Notes: generated by a model not told the origin, from the sequence alone. A stretch of DNA of 64,000 bases from Selaginella moellendorffii (GCF_000143415.4 NW_003314455.1:1-64000); one strand, 5' to 3'; shown: positions 48,960 through 61,299, numbered from the stretch's first letter. A program made the numbers and translations.

Positions 48960-49141
48960 CTTCGATCGATTGTTAGAAATTTTTTTTCTCAAATTTCTTA
49001 ATAAAAAAGTCTTTCGAGATTATTTAAAACTCTCTTCTGTGCACTGTTACGTGGCAAAATGTTTCGCCCATTCAATGAATTATTTTTGGCATAAATTACA
49101 TTCCATTTCAAAATAAATCCCAGGTTCCTGTCTTAAAAACG

Positions 49142-49377
49142 GAAATGAAAGCATATGCTAAAATATACTGGAATAATAAATAATGTCAGAACATTTGCTG
49201 TCCATGGCCAACTAAGAAGCAACTAAATTAAACCAACTCTTACTGTTGAAATTACTGCTGAAATCTAAATAATTAAAATGAAAGCATATGCTAAAATATA
49301 CTAGAATAATAAATAATGTCAGAACATTTGTTGTCCATGGCCAAGCAACTAAATTAAACCAACTCTTACTATAAACC
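49142..49377. repeat. Tandem duplication of about 130 bp
   Basis: A segment beginning AAATGAAAGCATATGCTAAA at about 49143 recurs at about 49277 with few changes. The second copy lacks a short AACTAAGA piece. It lies upstream of the second repeat-protein gene. Confidence 0.85.
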
Positions 49378-49590
49378 AGGTCAGAAATGTCATGCTTAGT
49401 GCTTACGTTCTCTCACGTTGTTCATCATGTCATGTCCAAGCACAAAGATCAATCCAGGTTGTAAAGTCGTCGAGGATAGATCGTATAAGAAGCCGCATTC
49501 TCGTTGCGAATTGCAAGCATCAATCAACTGTCTCCTCTAGACTAGAAATCATCATTCAGAGAAAAGTTTAGAATCATAGTAGTAGCTGCC

Positions 49591-50852
49591 ATGGCTCGCA
49601 TCTTCCTTTGCGGCTTGCTAGCCGCAGCCATGCTCTTGTGCATGCTCGCAGGAGCCCAAGCCGATGGATCATACGACTACAAGAAGCCATCCTACAAGGC
49701 CGATGAGGAGAAGTCCAAGCCAGCCTACAAGCCACAAGAGGAGAAGAAATACAAGCCCGAGGACAACTACAAGCCCAAGGAGTACAAAGCCGAGGAGGAG
49801 GAGAAGTACAAGCCCAAGGAGGACGAGAAGAAGAGCTACAAGCCGGAAGAGGAGAAGAAGTACAAGGCCGAGGAAGAGAAGAAGGGCTACAAGCCCGAGG
49901 AGGAGGAGAAGTACAAGGACGAGAAGAAGAGCTACAAGTCCGAGGAGGAGAAGAAGAGTTACAAGCCCGAGGAGGAGAAGAAGTACAAGGACGAGAAAAA
50001 GAGCTACAAGCCCGAAGAGGAGAAGGAGAGCTACAAGCCCGAGGAGGAGAAGAAGTACAAGGACGAGAAGAAGAGCTACAAGCCTGAAGAAGAGAAGAAG
50101 TACAAGGAGGAGAAGGAGAGCTACAAGCCCGAGGAGGAGAAGAAGTACAAGGACGAGAAGAAGAGCTACAAGCCCGAAGAAGAGAAGAAGTACAAGGAGG
50201 AGAAGAGCTACAAGCCCGAAGAGGAGAAAAAGTTCAAAGATGACAAGAGCTACAAGCCCGAGGAGGAGAAGAAATACAAGGAGGAGAAGCCGGCTTACAA
50301 GCCCGTGGAGAAACCCTCATACAAGAAAGTTGACGACGATAAGAAGTACAAGAAGGTCGAGGAAGAGGAGAAGAAGCCATTCTACACTCCAAAACCAGCT
50401 TACAAGCGCGTCGCAATTGAAGGCTACGTCAATTGCCAAGATGGCTACTCCAAGAAGCCACTCGAAGGTATAATCTTTCACCTTATATCTCTAGATCTCT
50501 CGAAGTTTTCGTCTTGTTTTGATGTCGGGAGTGTTTTCCAGGTGCTGTTGTGAGCCTGAGCTGTGCCAAGAGCGACGCCCCCCTGCAAGAGAAAACCAAC
50601 GCGTATGGATACTTCTACTTCCCACTGGGCTATGGCGCGTACAAGGAAGTGGAAGTGGAAACCATCACAGTGAAATTGGCTTCCTCCTCGAGCAAGAACT
50701 GCTACATTGCCACCAATGTAAACAATGGCAAATCCGGCGCCAAGATCGACAAGAGCAAGAGCAAAATCATCGGTGAGACTCTCGTCTATGAGGTCGGTCC
50801 CTTCGCGTTCGCTCCAGCGATACCAGCTTACAAATCGCCCTACCACGCTTGA
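49591..50852 (+). CDS. Secreted Tyr-Lys-Pro-Glu repeat protein with Ole e 1-like C-terminal domain (copy 2)
   Basis: Two exons (49591-50467, 50542-50852) give 395 residues. A signal peptide (ends AGAQADG) precedes about 240 residues built from [19 protein letters not shown] units, almost entirely Tyr, Lys, Pro, Glu, Asp and Ser. The C-terminal Ole e 1-like domain ([39 protein letters not shown]) is close to that of copy 1. Repeat units differ in kind between the two paralogues, so the arrays expanded independently. It is probably an apoplastic structural protein. Open frames on the opposite strand and in other frames are shadows of the repeats. Confidence 0.85.
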
Positions 50853-50929
50853 CGCCCCAATTCTTTGATCTTGCATAGAGGAATAAAAGCGGGAAAACAT
50901 TTTTAAGATTGGATGCTCTGTTTTTAGGG

Positions 50930-52836
50930 TTTTTGATGGATCCCCAACGTCGAATCTCCTCGTGTGGCAGCGCCTAGGACGCGCTGGCCGTCTTCAATTC
51001 GATCGAGCCCAAGCACGTCTTCTCGTGGAATCTTGCTGGGCGCTTTCGCCAGCAACGGATTGATCCAGATCTCTTCGATTCTATGCCCTTGAAGGATCTC
51101 GTCTCGTGGAATTCCATGATCACCGCATTCTCGCGCACTTAAGCCAAATCTCTGTTTCCTCGTATAGGGACCTCGAATATACTAAGAATCTCTTCCTGAT
51201 GATGGTGGCATATTCCCGGGCCGGGCATATCTCGAGGCTCAACGGCTGTTTGATTCCATGCCAGCGAGAGACTTGCTGACGTGGACAACCAACTGTATTT
51301 GCCCAGACATGGCATCTGGAAGATGCTGAGTTTCACCAGATGGTGGACAAGGATCTAAGTTCATGCTGTCTGTTTATAACTTTAATGGAAATTTAGAAGA
51401 AGCTAAGTTGATGACACAGAAGAACCTGGTGACCTGGAATGCCATGCTGACTGCATATACCTTGACCCGGCATCTCCTATTTTTGAGAATATGCCGGCCA
51501 GGAACGTTGTAACGGGCTAAGGTGACGCTGGTGATAACAGTGTCTAGTTTGGTCGAGCCCTAACCGAGTGCTGACGTGGCAAGTGGGCGAGCGAGGGTTC
51601 TTGGTCCGAGAGGGAGGATGGAAGGAGAGAAGTGTGGGCGCTGGATGTGAGTGCACGGGGGACCGCTACAACATAGTCTCTTGGATCAGCATTATTTCCA
51701 AGTGGGAATTTTCTTCAAGCATTGATTCTATGCCCCAAAAGGATCTAATCGTATGGATGCTTGCGGCATATACCCAGAGTGGGTATCTGGAAGAAGCTAA
51801 TACGATCCCTCATGCGGATCTAGTTTCGTACACAACAATACTAGAGAGTTTCGTGGTGTTGTCCGTGCAATAGAAATATACAGTGGAATGAAAGAGCACA
51901 ACGTCACATATTGGACGTTGCTACTAATGGCATATTCCCAGAACGGAAAACTGGAAGATGCTAAGGTGTTATTTGACTGGATGCCAGAGCGAAACCTGGT
52001 GACGTGGAATGCCATGCTAGCTGTATATACCCAAAGAGGCAATGGGATATCTACAATGCTGACTGGATATTCCCAGAATGGCTAGCAAAGGATACTTTGG
52101 AGGCCATGCCATATTACAATCTCGTGACTCTTCTTGTGGCATATGCCCATCTGGAAGAAACGACAACATTCTCTTTGACAAGATGGAGGAAAAGAGCCTC
52201 GTGTCATGCAATGGATGCTCTCGATATATTCCCAAGTTGGGCATCTTACAGAGAGGTGGAGTGGGTTTATAAATCAATCCAAGAGAAGAACTTTGTCTCA
52301 TGGAATTCGATGCTTTCGGATTACTCTCAGAGAGGGAATCTTTCCAAAGCTATACTCCTCTTTGACAGGATGCCGGAACGAGGCCCAGTTTCATGGACAG
52401 CTCTCTTGCAATGTATTCTCCCAACGGAAAAAATTCTAAGAACCTAGACTTATTCAAATCCATGCAAGTTGACGGTGTTAAGCCCGACGATGTAACTTTC
52501 ACAAGTGTTCTAGCGGGATCGAGCCATGTTGGTGATGTTCCTGTCAGATGCTCGACTTTTCAATCGCTCTGTCTGGATTTCGAGATGATCCCGAGCAAGC
52601 AGCAGTATGGATGCATGGTAGGATTGTTCTGCCGAGCTGGGAGAATCAGGGATGCTCGAGATCTCGTATCGAGTGCTCCATTTGTTCCAGACGAAGTAGA
52701 CTGGATAAGCTTGCTCGGGAATCAGAAGAGTTTGCGAGAAAAAAATGGTGTTCAAGTGGTGGTGCAAGCTCTGGCATTGGATTCAGACTCAACAGCGCCA
52801 TTTGTCTTGCTGCCACCACCTTTTAAAGCACTTTGA
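50930..52836 (+). pseudogene. PLS-type pentatricopeptide-repeat gene, decayed
   Basis: Many PPR motifs can be read in changing frames: VTYWTLLLMAYSQNGKLEDA, LFDWMPERNLVTWNAML, FVSWNSMLSDYSQRGNL, LFDRMPERGPVSWTALL, VKPDDVTFTSVL and a terminal part like the E motif (YGCMVGLFCRAGRI). Frameshifts and stops occur throughout, from the first recognisable motif near 50990 to the stop at 52834-52836. PPR proteins of this class edit or process organelle RNA. This copy cannot make a full protein. Confidence 0.88.
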
Positions 52837-53172
52837 TGGTATTTAGACTTTCTCAGGTAGGATCTATTTTGTAAGAAAACAGTAATTGCGGTTTGGAAAG
52901 AAAATGATTTAGTAGTCTCTTGGGAGCTTTCGTATATAAATTAGAGAAATTGTCTACCATCTCTGGAGCGTTTCTCAAAACCTGAGGACAACACTCAAAA
53001 CTTGGCAGTATTTGTGCCAGATAGAGATTGAAGGGTCACGGGACACAATCCAAGACGCGTTTGTTCAAACCGAAATTCATATATAAAAGTCAGCCGAAGA
53101 ACACATTACCCAAAACAAGCAAAGAGTCATAGCTTTTCAAGCTATTCCTTCTATAGAGCTACTTAAAAAACC

Positions 53173-54295
<1,123 letters not shown>

Positions 54296-54365
54296 ACAGC
54301 GACTCGTATTCACAGTAAGTTTGATCAGTTGAAAATCAGTTGTTGTATGTCATTTTAAATTGATA

Positions 54366-54452
54366 TAGAATCTTCTGGAATATCACTTTTCTAGAATATT
54401 CTAGGATGTATTGGAACACTCTAGAGTTGTCCATGGCTCTGTATAAATGTGG
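54366..54452 (+). promoter_or_regulatory. Heat-shock promoter: HSEs and TATA box of the small HSP gene
   Basis: GAATCTTCTGGAA at 54368-54380 is a perfect three-unit heat-shock element. CTAGAATATTCTAG near 54391-54404 and GGAACACTCTAGA near 54413 provide further inverted GAA units. TATAAATG near 54442 is the TATA box, about 80 bp before the start codon. Heat-shock factors should bind here. Confidence 0.85.
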
Positions 54453-54523
54453 AGCAGTCTCTTGGCCCGAGCATCGATCAATAGAAAGTCACAAATTTCT
54501 TCTTCGTCTTCTAAGTTCCAGAC

Positions 54524-54970
54524 ATGGCTTTGCATTTCTATGGTGGCAATGGCAGCAGCATCTTCGATCCCTTCGAGGAGCTCTCGTCGATCTTGGCTGG
54601 TGGCCACGAGCCGTCGAAGCAGATGGCCAGGGATGCGAGCGCCGTCGCCAACACTCGCGTGGATTGGCTCGAGACGCCCGAAGCGCACGTCTTCAAGGCC
54701 GATCTCCCGGGGCTGAGCAAGGAGGAGGTGAAGATCAGCATGGAGGATGGCCGCACTCTCCAGATCAGTGGCGAGAGGAAGAAGCACGAGGCACAGAAGA
54801 GCGATAAGTGGCACCGCGTGGAGCGCAGCTATGGGAGCTTCCTGAGGAAATTCCGACTGCCCGAGAGCGCCAACGTGAATGCGATCAAAGCCCAAGTGGA
54901 GAACGGCGTCCTTACCGTCACAGTTCCAAAAATCCCCAAGCCACAGCCGAGAACCATCCAAGTAGAGTAG
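54524..54970 (+). CDS. Cytosolic class I small heat-shock protein (HSP17-18 type)
   Basis: An intronless gene of 148 residues. The variable N-terminus ([14 protein letters not shown]) fits class I sHSPs. The alpha-crystallin domain carries [48 protein letters not shown] and [11 protein letters not shown]; a C-terminal [11 protein letters not shown] tail provides the I-x-V type contact used in oligomers. Such proteins hold unfolding proteins during heat stress. A clear heat-shock promoter precedes it. A rearranged partial duplicate of its promoter and first codons lies at 60380-60575. Confidence 0.95.
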   Translation: MALHFYGGNGSSIFDPFEELSSILAGGHEPSKQMARDASAVANTRVDWLETPEAHVFKADLPGLSKEEVKISMEDGRTLQISGERKKHEAQKSDKWHRVERSYGSFLRKFRLPESANVNAIKAQVENGVLTVTVPKIPKPQPRTIQVE

Positions 54971-55281
54971 GAAGTGTGATCTTGTAAATTAGGGGTCTTG
55001 AGAAAGAGAATGGGAAAAGTCAAATAAAGAGCCCCCTTTTTTCTTACACTCGATGACGTCCCTGTTGATGGTCTTTCCGTTTGTTAGAAAACAGCTATCT
55101 TGAGTGGTCTAAGGGGGGATACCTGCATTCCAATTCGAACCCCACAGCCAGCAAACTGAACTTTCCCATTTATTTATAACTGAACGTGTAGATCATGGGG
55201 ACGTTCATTGTCTTTGTAAGATCGTGACCATGTCCTTCAAGACCTTTAAAAGCGTCATGTATGAGAACCACATTTTAAGCC

Positions 55282-55840
55282 ATGGAGAGATCAAATGCAA
55301 CACCACTTTTCTTGCTGGTGCTAGTAGCCTTGTCCTCTTTGGCACAAGCAGAGTACAAGCTTGGAATTCCTCTCCAAAAGTATAGCCACAGTTCTTCTCA
55401 ATATGAGAAGCCCGCAGCATACAAACAGGTAGCAATAGAAGGCTTCGTCTACTGCCATGGGAGCCAGAGAAAACCTCTAGAAGGTTTGTTTAAAGTGTGT
55501 TGTCATGATAGACTTCGATCTTCCTCTTCCAGGGGCTGCCGTGGGAGCCGTGTCATCGGAGAGCAATCGCTACGTCGGAGCCAAGACAAATTCTTATGGC
55601 TACTTCTACATTCCTCTCAACTATGACAGGCCCAAGAAGCCCGTGAATCCAAAATCCTGGAGAGTTTTCCTTGTCTCCTCCCCGGATCAAACTTGCAGTG
55701 TCAAAACCAACACTGGAAATGGCAAAACGGGAGCTTTTCTAGCTCGCAGCAAGTCATTTTCAGATCGCATCCTTTACACCGTTGGCCCATTCGAGTTTAT
55801 GCCATTGCCTCCAGGGTACACACAATCCCCCAACTATTGA
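55282..55840 (+). CDS. Small secreted Ole e 1-like protein (copy 3, without repeat array)
   Basis: Two exons (55282-55483, 55533-55840) give 169 residues. It has a signal peptide (ends LAQAEYK), a short Lys/Tyr linker, and the same Ole e 1-like domain as the two repeat proteins upstream ([51 protein letters not shown]). The intron interrupts the same Gly codon. It shows what the family looks like without the Tyr-Lys-Pro expansion and may be the ancestral layout. One Cys of the domain (LSC/LTC) is replaced by Ser-containing VSSES. Confidence 0.82.
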
Positions 55841-56070
55841 CGTGTTGTGTAGAATCGTTGATACTCAAGCAAGTGAATGAACGCTTGTCATTTTATTAAT
55901 AATATTGTATGACTTTCATTTTGTTTTTACGAATTTATTTCTTAGAGCGTCAATTTCTTTTTTGGATATTAGATGGATATTCGATTCTTAAATGATTGTT
56001 TTGATTTCTAAATTGTTTATGTACTATCTGTTCCATATAAACTGCTGAAACAATTAGAGAAAGCCTAGAC

Positions 56071-56955
56071 ATGCAGACAAAAGTATTTATCTTCGCATTC
56101 CTATTTATAAATTTGTGCTTTAGCATTAGAAGGCGTTACCAATATCCAAATGCAATTAGTTTGGTTTTGAGGCAAACTGTTATAATGGAAGAAGTTTTTA
56201 AACTTCTTAGGGACGTTAGCCAGGTAGAATTTGATTATTATAGAGGATTTTCATATGGCACTCTATTAAAACTTGAAGATGGAAGGATCATGAGTGTAGA
56301 TATTGGATGGTTAAATTCTCAAAGAAAATGGTATTCTTTTGATATGTGTAATATCTTTCCAAATTGGGGGTTTACTACTACTGGTGCAGCACTAGCATCT
56401 GAAATGATGACAATAGTGAAGAAATATGTAGTAACTGATCAAGTAACTTATGGTTCTGCTAAATATACAGCGGGGAGATACATGATTTCATATGTTATTG
56501 ATGATCCAAGTCATGAAAATATTAAAAGCTTATCAAATTTCTCTAGTCAAACTAAAATAGTTGAGGTTGTGGAACATAATTGTGACTTGTATAAAACATG
56601 TATTCAAAGCGGTCCAATATATACAAGTTTTTCTAAGCTTACTGCTGGGAATTATCTCCAATCCTTAAATACATTTTACACTGTGCACATGCAACATGAC
56701 TGCAGATTAGTCATTTACCATGGTCCAGAAGAATTATGGGGCACGAAAACTCAAAACAAAGGTAATGGTTGCTATCTTCAGATGCAAAAAGATTGCAACT
56801 TAGTGATATATGATGAACATGGAAATGTTGTGTGGACATATAATATTTATTGGACAAATAAGTGGCTTCCTTGTGCATTTTGTATAGAGGATGATGGATT
56901 TGTTGCAGTTTATAACACTCAAGAGCAAATTAATATATGGAGATCAAATAATTAA
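56071..56955 (+). CDS. Secreted protein with C-terminal bulb-type (mannose-binding) lectin domain
   Basis: One exon, 294 residues, strongly AT-rich compared with its neighbours. An N-terminal hydrophobic segment (VFIFAFLFINLCFS) looks like a signal peptide. Residues about 40-180 form a domain I do not recognise (MEEVFKLLRDV ... GTLLKLEDGRIMSVDIGWL ... YTAGRYMISYVI). The last ~105 residues form a bulb-type lectin domain with three sugar-site-like motifs, MQHDCRLVIY, MQKDCNLVIYDEHGNVVW and IEDDGFVAVY, related to QxDxNxVxY but degenerate in two. A defence or storage lectin role is possible but unproven. Decayed copies follow at 57040-57345 and 58130-58650. Confidence 0.75.
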   Translation: MQTKVFIFAFLFINLCFSIRRRYQYPNAISLVLRQTVIMEEVFKLLRDVSQVEFDYYRGFSYGTLLKLEDGRIMSVDIGWLNSQRKWYSFDMCNIFPNWGFTTTGAALASEMMTIVKKYVVTDQVTYGSAKYTAGRYMISYVIDDPSHENIKSLSNFSSQTKIVEVVEHNCDLYKTCIQSGPIYTSFSKLTAGNYLQSLNTFYTVHMQHDCRLVIYHGPEELWGTKTQNKGNGCYLQMQKDCNLVIYDEHGNVVWTYNIYWTNKWLPCAFCIEDDGFVAVYNTQEQINIWRSNN

Positions 56956-57039
56956 TCTTAATAGTTTATATGCTTATTTTTCTTAATTATATTTATAATA
57001 AAAAATTCCTCTAGAAATCTTACTATAAAGCTTAGGAAT

Positions 57040-57345
57040 AGTGTTACTAGTCAAAAAAATGCTAGAGGTGTTCTTTTCTTGAACAATTAAAATCCATGGT
57101 TGGAAATCTAGGGTGGCAAGCTCCATATGGAGCAGATGAGACTATAACATAGAAGTTGAAACTATTATAATTTCCCCAAATTCTCTAGTCAAATTAAAAC
57201 AGTTGAGGCTGTTGTATAAGTATTCAAGGAGGTCCAAAATATTCAAGTTTTTCCAAGCATACTATACTGAAGGCAAAAAGTTATAATGGAATAAATTAAA
57301 ATTTATTAAGGATGTTATAAGCTGAATAGAATTTATTATTATGCA
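57040..57345 (+). pseudogene. Fragments of the lectin gene
   Basis: Pieces similar to the lectin gene appear out of order: a CTCTAGTCAAATTAAAAC stretch near 57182 and GTTATAATGGAATAAATTAAA near 57282, corresponding to the middle and the start of the N-terminal domain. Frames are broken. From here to about 58130 I see no other gene. Confidence 0.6.
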
Positions 57346-58129
57346 GATTTTATATAGTAGTCTAAGAGGATGCATTCAGGAAATGACTTGTTGCAATCCT
57401 GTCTACTGTTGGTATTGACATTGCAAACTTAATTTAAGGACACAAGAAAAACTCTCTAAGATGTTGAATTCACAGGTTTGTATAGTTGGGAAGAATGCAC
57501 AGGTATTTGTAATAGAGTCATTGCTCTTGAGGGACATAGCTGCCACAGCACCCTCTTGGGAAGAGAAAATTTACAAAATTTAACTTCTCTTTGTGTCTAT
57601 GGCAATCTCTTTGTTTGTATGTTGTGGCACAAACTCACAGCTTAAAATGATCTACATGGTTGTCTTTCCTTAGTTTTATCAGTTCAAAATGTAGAAATTA
57701 AGAAGTGACAAACAAAGATGATATTATTTAATTTGATGGCTATAAGGTTGGAACCCACACACATTGGAATCACCCCATGTGAAGAATAGTAGCCTATACT
57801 CTATATAAGTTATATAACTCATTAAAAATCTTGGCAATCTTCGAGCGCTGCTTCTATTAGCAAAATTAGTGTTGATGAAGAGTAAATTTCATAGCAAGAT
57901 CCATTCTATCTTGCTAGACCTTGAGAATTTGTATTTTCCACTAGATTCACTATCTAGCTAAAAGAGATGAAACTATTCTTTGGATTATATCCATCCAAGG
58001 AGGATCAACATTAATATATGAAATCATATACCTCCCGATAGCAAAACCAAAATTCATGTCATTGTGAAATACATATTTCTTCATTACTTCCATATTGCTA
58101 CACCACAATTAGTGATACCCCAATTTGGA

Positions 58130-58650
58130 AAGTTCACACACACATATGATAGAGTAATTTGAGAATTTATTTGTTCAATTGAAGATGGAAGGAAGATGAG
58201 TGTAGATACTTATACCATACATGACTCCAAAATACAAACAATCTTCCAACTATTGATGTTGTGTGCAAAGCTCTTGATAAATATTTTGTATAGTTTTTTT
58301 ATTTTGATTTCTAATGAGATTTAATATAAAATTTAACTCCTCTCTTTTGTTTATAAAATTATGATGTAGTATTATGTATGCTACCAATATCCAAATGAGA
58401 ATTTTCTCCAATCTTTAAATAGGTTTTATACTGTATACATGATCATTTACCAGGGGCACCAAAACTGAAAACAAAGGTGATGGTTTCTATCTTCAAATGC
58501 AGAAAGATTGTAACCTAGTGATATATGATGAAAATGGAAACACATATAAATAATTATTAGACAAATAAGTGGCTTCCTTGTGCTTTTTGTATAGATGATG
58601 ATGGATTTGCTGCAGTTTATAACACTCAAGAGCAAGCTCGTATATGAAAA
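58130..58650 (+). pseudogene. Second decayed copy of the Ole e 1 3' end plus lectin gene
   Basis: 58180-58215 matches the lectin N-terminal coding region; 58225-58290 resembles the last codons and 3' flank of the small Ole e 1 gene; 58383-58650 matches the signal-peptide-proximal and lectin-domain regions, joined by a deletion. Stops are frequent. It is a rearranged duplicate of 55790-56955. Confidence 0.7.
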
Positions 58651-58950
58651 TCATCTCAATATAATGTGTTTAGTTTTCTAATTTGATTTCTAGTAAAAGA
58701 AAAGAAACAAAGAGGAACAAAGGTGAATCTTTTCTTCCACAGTCCATGGCCGGCTTAACTCGAAAATTTTAGGGCGGCGAGCGCCACATGGAGAGCGTGT
58801 CGGCCGATTCCTTTCTCTCTCGCGCTATTTACAATTTAAAAGAACTGCAACGCCAAAGAGGAAGGAACAAAGAAGTTTGGTTGGCCGCGCGATCTAAAAG
58901 AAACAAGGTAGAGCGCGTAGCAATAGTTTCATTCGATCTCTTTTGGTCAG

Positions 58951-59814
58951 ATGGTGAATCCAGTGGCATATGCAAATTCTCGGGGAGCAATAGATAGAAT
59001 GGATCTCCTCCACAACCGCAATGAAAATTCGCTCTCCACCGACGCTGATTCCGCCGGCAGCAGCAACGGCGGCGGCGGCCCGAAGATCGCCAAGAAGATC
59101 GATCGTTTCTTGGACAGAAGCAAGAAATCTTTGGTGAGTTCCTTCAAGGATCTGGGCTACCTCCACCAAATCGACGAAGAAGAGGGCGATCGTCACCACG
59201 TCCCCTTTCAATCGATCACCAGAGGCAAAACCGGGGGCATGAAAGAATGCCTTGCGTGCCTGGGAATGGCCGCGGCCCTCACGGTCGTCATGGCTGGGAT
59301 GTTTGGGATCATCCTGCTGCTCGCATTCCACCCAAAATCGCCCACCGTCTCGATCGATCGCGTCTCTAACGGCACACTCTTCCTCTTCGCCGAGTCCACC
59401 ACCATCCTCGTCGCGCGACTCAACCTCACGCTCCTCGCCAGGAACCCAAACGCCAACGCAGAGATGAGATTCGAACCCTCGTCGCTTGGGCTTTGGTTTG
59501 GGGATCGAAACCTGGGCCGGGTCCAGGTGCGAGCGTTCACACAGCCGGCAAGGATGGGAAGTACGCCCTTTCTTGCGGTCATAGATTCTACCACCAATCT
59601 CACCGGGAGTGGAGTGGAGCAAAAGATAAGGGCGGAGTTTCGGCAACAAAATGCCACGTTTGGGCTCTTGGGGTCTCTGCGCGTCCAGAGAAGGGTGGCA
59701 AGTGTGGTGCCGTCCAATGCAGTTGTAAATGTCAACTGTAGCATGAGTTTTAGTCCCAGTTTTCCACCAGTAATCCTTGCAAAAAATTGCTTGGGCGGAG
59801 CAGCTGAGTGGTAA
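58951..59814 (+). CDS. NHL/LEA_2-type membrane protein
   Basis: One exon, 287 residues. The N-terminal ~90 residues are cytosolic, with a Lys-rich KKIDRFLDRSKKSL segment. A single transmembrane helix lies near residues 100-122 (AAALTVVMAGMFGIILLLAF). The C-terminal part has the LEA_2 beta-sandwich pattern seen in NDR1/HIN1-like proteins: ARLNLTLLARNPNANAEMRF and a late VNVNCSMSF strand. Several NxT/S sites fit an extracellular location. NHL proteins act in pathogen response and membrane contact; the exact role here is unknown. The upstream 58700-58950 has no other gene. Confidence 0.82.
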   Translation: MVNPVAYANSRGAIDRMDLLHNRNENSLSTDADSAGSSNGGGGPKIAKKIDRFLDRSKKSLVSSFKDLGYLHQIDEEEGDRHHVPFQSITRGKTGGMKECLACLGMAAALTVVMAGMFGIILLLAFHPKSPTVSIDRVSNGTLFLFAESTTILVARLNLTLLARNPNANAEMRFEPSSLGLWFGDRNLGRVQVRAFTQPARMGSTPFLAVIDSTTNLTGSGVEQKIRAEFRQQNATFGLLGSLRVQRRVASVVPSNAVVNVNCSMSFSPSFPPVILAKNCLGGAAEW

Positions 59815-59989
59815 AAGTGAAATTCCAATTCTTATACAGTCAAAGGTTATGGAAACATTTGGACTATTAAGGAAAAAAATGTAAAAATAAAAAAGGAGTC
59901 AAAAAGGAAAGTATTAAAACTTCGTCAAAATTGGGTGATTGTTCATACTTTGGTCTCACTAAAAACTTCAGGAACCAAGGCTTGTGATC

Positions 59990-60345
59990 AGGTTGGATGG
60001 ATTACACAAATTCTTGGCAGGAGCTCACACACCTCAGCAAGCCAGATGGAATTGTGAATCCCGAGTTCTTGGAGGAGATTTCACCAAGAACACAGTCAAG
60101 TTTGACAGGGGTTCCCAGTTCAATTTCGATAACTGGTACTTGGAGCAGAGGAACGGTCTTCTCACCTCTGACCAAGACCTCTTTGAGAGTCAACTCAGAC
60201 TGGTGAATTTTTAGGTGGACAATCCTGGCACCCTGGACTTCGGGCAGTCCAAGATGGGAAACATTGTGGAGGACGAGAGAAAATGGAGAGATCAAGAGGT
60301 CTGTAATGTAGCAAACAGCGACTCCTATTCACAGTAAGTTTGATT
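59990..60345 (+). pseudogene. Peroxidase 3' fragment (duplicate)
   Basis: It corresponds to 53880-54330 of the peroxidase pseudogene (FLAGAHT, GGDFTKNTVKFDRGSQFNFD, LLTSDQDLFESQ), with a deletion after the proximal-His region. It continues into the flank that in the parent lies before the heat-shock gene. Confidence 0.85.
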
Positions 60346-60379
60346 ACTTGAAAACTAAAATTGTATTATGATTTTAAGT

Positions 60380-60575
60380 TGATTTAGAATCTTCTGGACT
60401 ATTCTAGAATAGTTTTGAATGTCATGGCTCTGTGAGCGATCTCTTGATCAATAGCAAGTCACAAATTTCTTCTTCGTCTTCCAGGTTCCATACAACAGTG
60501 CTGGACGAGCCGTTGCCACCAGCTGAAGATGCTGTTGCCATTGCCACCATAGAAATGCAAAGCCTATCCTCTAGA
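60380..60575. pseudogene. Small HSP promoter copy followed by an inverted HSP 5' coding fragment
   Basis: 60380-60490 (+) repeats the heat-shock promoter and leader, including GAATCTTCTGGA and TTCTAGAA and the CAAATTTCTTCTTCGTCTTC leader. 60500-60575 carries the first ~25 codons of the HSP on the minus strand. Promoter and coding pieces therefore now face each other. Confidence 0.8.
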
Positions 60576-60639
60576 AGATCTTGTGTTTAAAATCTGTACA
60601 GGTGTAGAGCGGTGGCAAAAGACCACAAAACATATTATG

Positions 60640-60760
60640 AACATAACAATGGAAATGGCAAAATTGGAACTTTTTCAAGCTTACAGTAAGTCATTTCTGG
60701 ATGTGTCCTCTATACTGTTGCCCCATTTGAGTCGATCCCACTGCACCGGCCTCCCATCTA
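60640..60760 (+). pseudogene. Ole e 1 exon-2 fragment
   Basis: It matches about 55705-55810 of the small Ole e 1 gene (AATGGAAATGGCAAAA, GTAAGTCATTT, GTTGCCCCATTTGAGT) with mismatches and no intact frame. Confidence 0.75.
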
Positions 60761-61290
60761 AAAGATCATATGATCATTCGAGAGGAAAAGTTCACATGTT
60801 TTCAAAATTGACACAAAGAGATGCTAACTTTTCTAACCTAGCCCTAAATATTTGAAAGTTTCAAAGTATTGAAAATTTCAAAGTGGCAGCAATGACAATT
60901 GTATCGGCACATGACACCACTTCAGGGCAGGCTTTCTCCAATCTTCTCTGTGGAATCCCGAGGTAAATTGTTGTTTGGAAGGGAGAACTTCTCAACGTTG
61001 GTACCATCTGTTGGAGTTCATCGAGAAGGCGTTGTGAGTTTATCACAAATCCAAGAACGCTATCTACGATAATCGGAGAGAGACGTTAACGAAGGAGTCG
61101 TGAAAGTGCAAGCGTATCAGTCCCGTTGGATCGCGATTGGCATAATCACTGATCATGTCGCGGATGATCCGCTCCGCATTGGGAGAAGTTTGTGCGTAGC
61201 TGTGTCCAAATTCAATTGGGTGTGACAAAGCCCCTTGAAGCTGAATGAAAGAAAAATGATCAAGAATCGATTGCTCTAAGGAAGCCATGA
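60745..61290 (-). pseudogene. Peroxidase 5' fragment, inverted
   Basis: On the minus strand it matches 53170-53690: ATG at 61288, [28 protein letters not shown] (with Ser for the usual Cys after the distal His-Asp), RLEKACPEVVSCAD and the following intron with its ATGATCATTCGAGAGGAAAA stretch. Frames are broken between exons. Confidence 0.85.
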
Positions 61291-61299
61291 AAGTAGCTC

